From: CAYUCJ01 sp049282265
Lineage (GTDB): Bacteria > Desulfobacterota > DSM-4660 > Desulfatiglandales > Desulfatiglandaceae
NCBI GenBank assembly: GCA_049282265.1
Contig: JBAPTR010000270.1
Location: 1 to 8,027, forward strand
Direction: 5' to 3'
Length of the DNA stretch: 8,027 nucleotides
Under the pieces are notes generated by a model. That model worked only from the letters and a program-made list of their open reading frames with translations, was not told the origin of the DNA and did not search any database. Positions 7,682 through 8,027 of this stretch are shown one piece after another; position 1 is the stretch's first letter, and every line of letters begins with the position of its first letter. The translations under genes and the position numbers were made by a program.

Positions 7682-7687
7682 CCTCCT
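7682..7687 (-). promoter_or_regulatory. Strong Shine-Dalgarno of cooS
   Basis: On the minus strand an AGGAGG lies ten bases before the cooS ATG. It fixes the start at 7671, so the Ala/Lys-rich N-terminus is part of the protein. No convincing promoter is visible in the 50-base gap before it. Confidence 0.75.
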
Positions 7688-7721
7688 CTTTATTATTGAT
7701 TATTGCAGTTTACATTGGTTA

Positions 7722-8027
7722 TCAGGAATGTTTGTGAATCCGTTCCAGATTAAGGCTCAGTTTATCCACCAGCGACAACTGTTCCGGCGCGGGTGTCCTG
7801 GTTGTTGTCACACCCTCTTCTGCCTTTCTTTTTGCCTCAAGCTCGGCCCGCTCTTGAGCCCGTTTCTGCCTGAGTGCCATCAATTCTTCGTTCTCTTTGG
7901 CCTTCGCCTCTGCTTTGGCCTTCGCCTCCGCCTCGGCCTTCGCCTTGGTTTCTGCCTCTGCTTTGGCCTCTGCCTTCGCCTTTGCCTCCGCCTCTGCCTT
8001 CGCCTTTGCCTCCGCTTCTGCCTTGGC
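7722..8027 (-). CDS. 3' end of an unidentified gene with an Ala-Lys/Glu helical tail (5' end outside the window)
   Basis: An open frame enters at the right edge and runs 101 codons to a TGA at 7722-7724; no start lies in view, so only the C-terminus is seen. Residues 1-44 alternate Ala with Lys or Glu (one Thr, at 27). A further charged helical stretch follows (about 45-71), then a Thr/Pro-rich linker (GVTTTRTPAPE, 72-82) and a short amphipathic end (QLSLVDKLSLNLERIHKHS). In the Ala tract, 17 of 20 charged pairs at i/i+4 are of opposite sign, as in single alpha helices. I see no catalytic motif and do not recognise the family from this tail. The gene ends 50 bases before cooS with no terminator between them, so it is probably cotranscribed. 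The CFeSP small subunit (AcsD) is missing from the visible operon, so this could be an AcsD with a C-terminal extension. A TolA-like or other rod protein is equally possible. The reading frame is secure; the function is not. Confidence 0.8.
   Translation of the reverse strand, partial: AKAEAEAKAKAEAEAKAKAEAKAEAETKAKAEAEAKAKAEAKAKENEELMALRQKRAQERAELEAKRKAEEGVTTTRTPAPEQLSLVDKLSLNLERIHKHS
7896..8027 (-). repeat. Degenerate tandem repeat encoding alternating Ala-(Lys/Glu)
   Basis: The tract is built of six-base units (an Ala codon plus a Lys or Glu codon) grouped into a 24-base period that encodes an eight-residue Ala/Lys/Glu motif. The two clearest copies, 7975-7998 and 7999-8022, differ at one base (C at 7992, T at 8016). 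Copies further left are more diverged. It lies in frame inside the partial gene and continues to the window edge, so its full length is unknown. Confidence 0.85.

Noticed and set aside
7672..7721. Promoter in the gap before cooS
   Set aside because: No paired -35 and -10 boxes are convincing in 50 bases, and close spacing to the upstream gene favours readthrough.
7896..8027. CRISPR array or intergenic satellite
   Set aside because: The repeats are short, have no spacers and keep an open frame of Ala/Lys/Glu codons; they are coding.

Overview
The window is one block of the bacterial Wood-Ljungdahl (reductive acetyl-CoA) pathway. All genes lie on the minus strand and are read from the right edge to the left edge. 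In transcription order they are: the 3' end of an unidentified gene with a charged helical tail (right edge to 7722), the CO dehydrogenase catalytic subunit (cooS/acsA, 7671-5623), acetyl-CoA synthase (acsB, 5580-3367), the large subunit of the corrinoid iron-sulfur protein (acsC, 3257-1911), the methyltetrahydrofolate:corrinoid protein methyltransferase (acsE, 1851-967) and a Mrp/NBP35-type ATPase (862-20). The gaps are 50, 42, 109, 59 and 104 bases. Every gene whose start is visible has a good Shine-Dalgarno sequence, so a single operon is likely.

Together the proteins carry out the carbonyl branch and the final condensation. AcsE moves the methyl group of methyl-tetrahydrofolate to the cobamide of the CFeSP, whose large subunit is AcsC. 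CooS reduces CO2 to CO at its Ni-Fe C-cluster. AcsB joins the methyl group, CO and CoA into acetyl-CoA at its Ni-Ni-[4Fe-4S] A-cluster. The set can run in reverse to oxidise acetate. All expected metal ligands are visible in CooS, AcsB and AcsC, and all key pterin-site residues are visible in AcsE, so the enzymes look functional. Mrp at the end probably serves iron-sulfur (possibly metal) cluster assembly for this very cluster-rich complex.

The organism is an anaerobic bacterium using CODH/ACS. AcsB has the full N-terminal CODH-binding domain and so is bacterial rather than archaeal. The gene order, moderate GC content and Mrp partner suggest a sulfate-reducing or syntrophic member of Desulfobacterota (former Deltaproteobacteria). 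That placement is inference; no phylogenetic marker is present.

The core enzymes are well known and I see no wholly new system. The less ordinary parts are: (1) the right-edge gene, which ends in an Ala-Lys/Glu tract patterned like a single alpha helix and could be the CFeSP small subunit or another complex component; (2) a terminator-like hairpin whose U-tract touches the mrp ribosome-binding site, so it looks like an attenuator; (3) a strong hairpin and 10-base repeats between acsB and acsC; and (4) the absence of acsD, the corrinoid activator (acsV) and the nickel-insertion ATPase (cooC/acsF) from the stretch that is visible. No gap exceeds 300 bases. I saw no RNA genes, mobile elements or CRISPR arrays.
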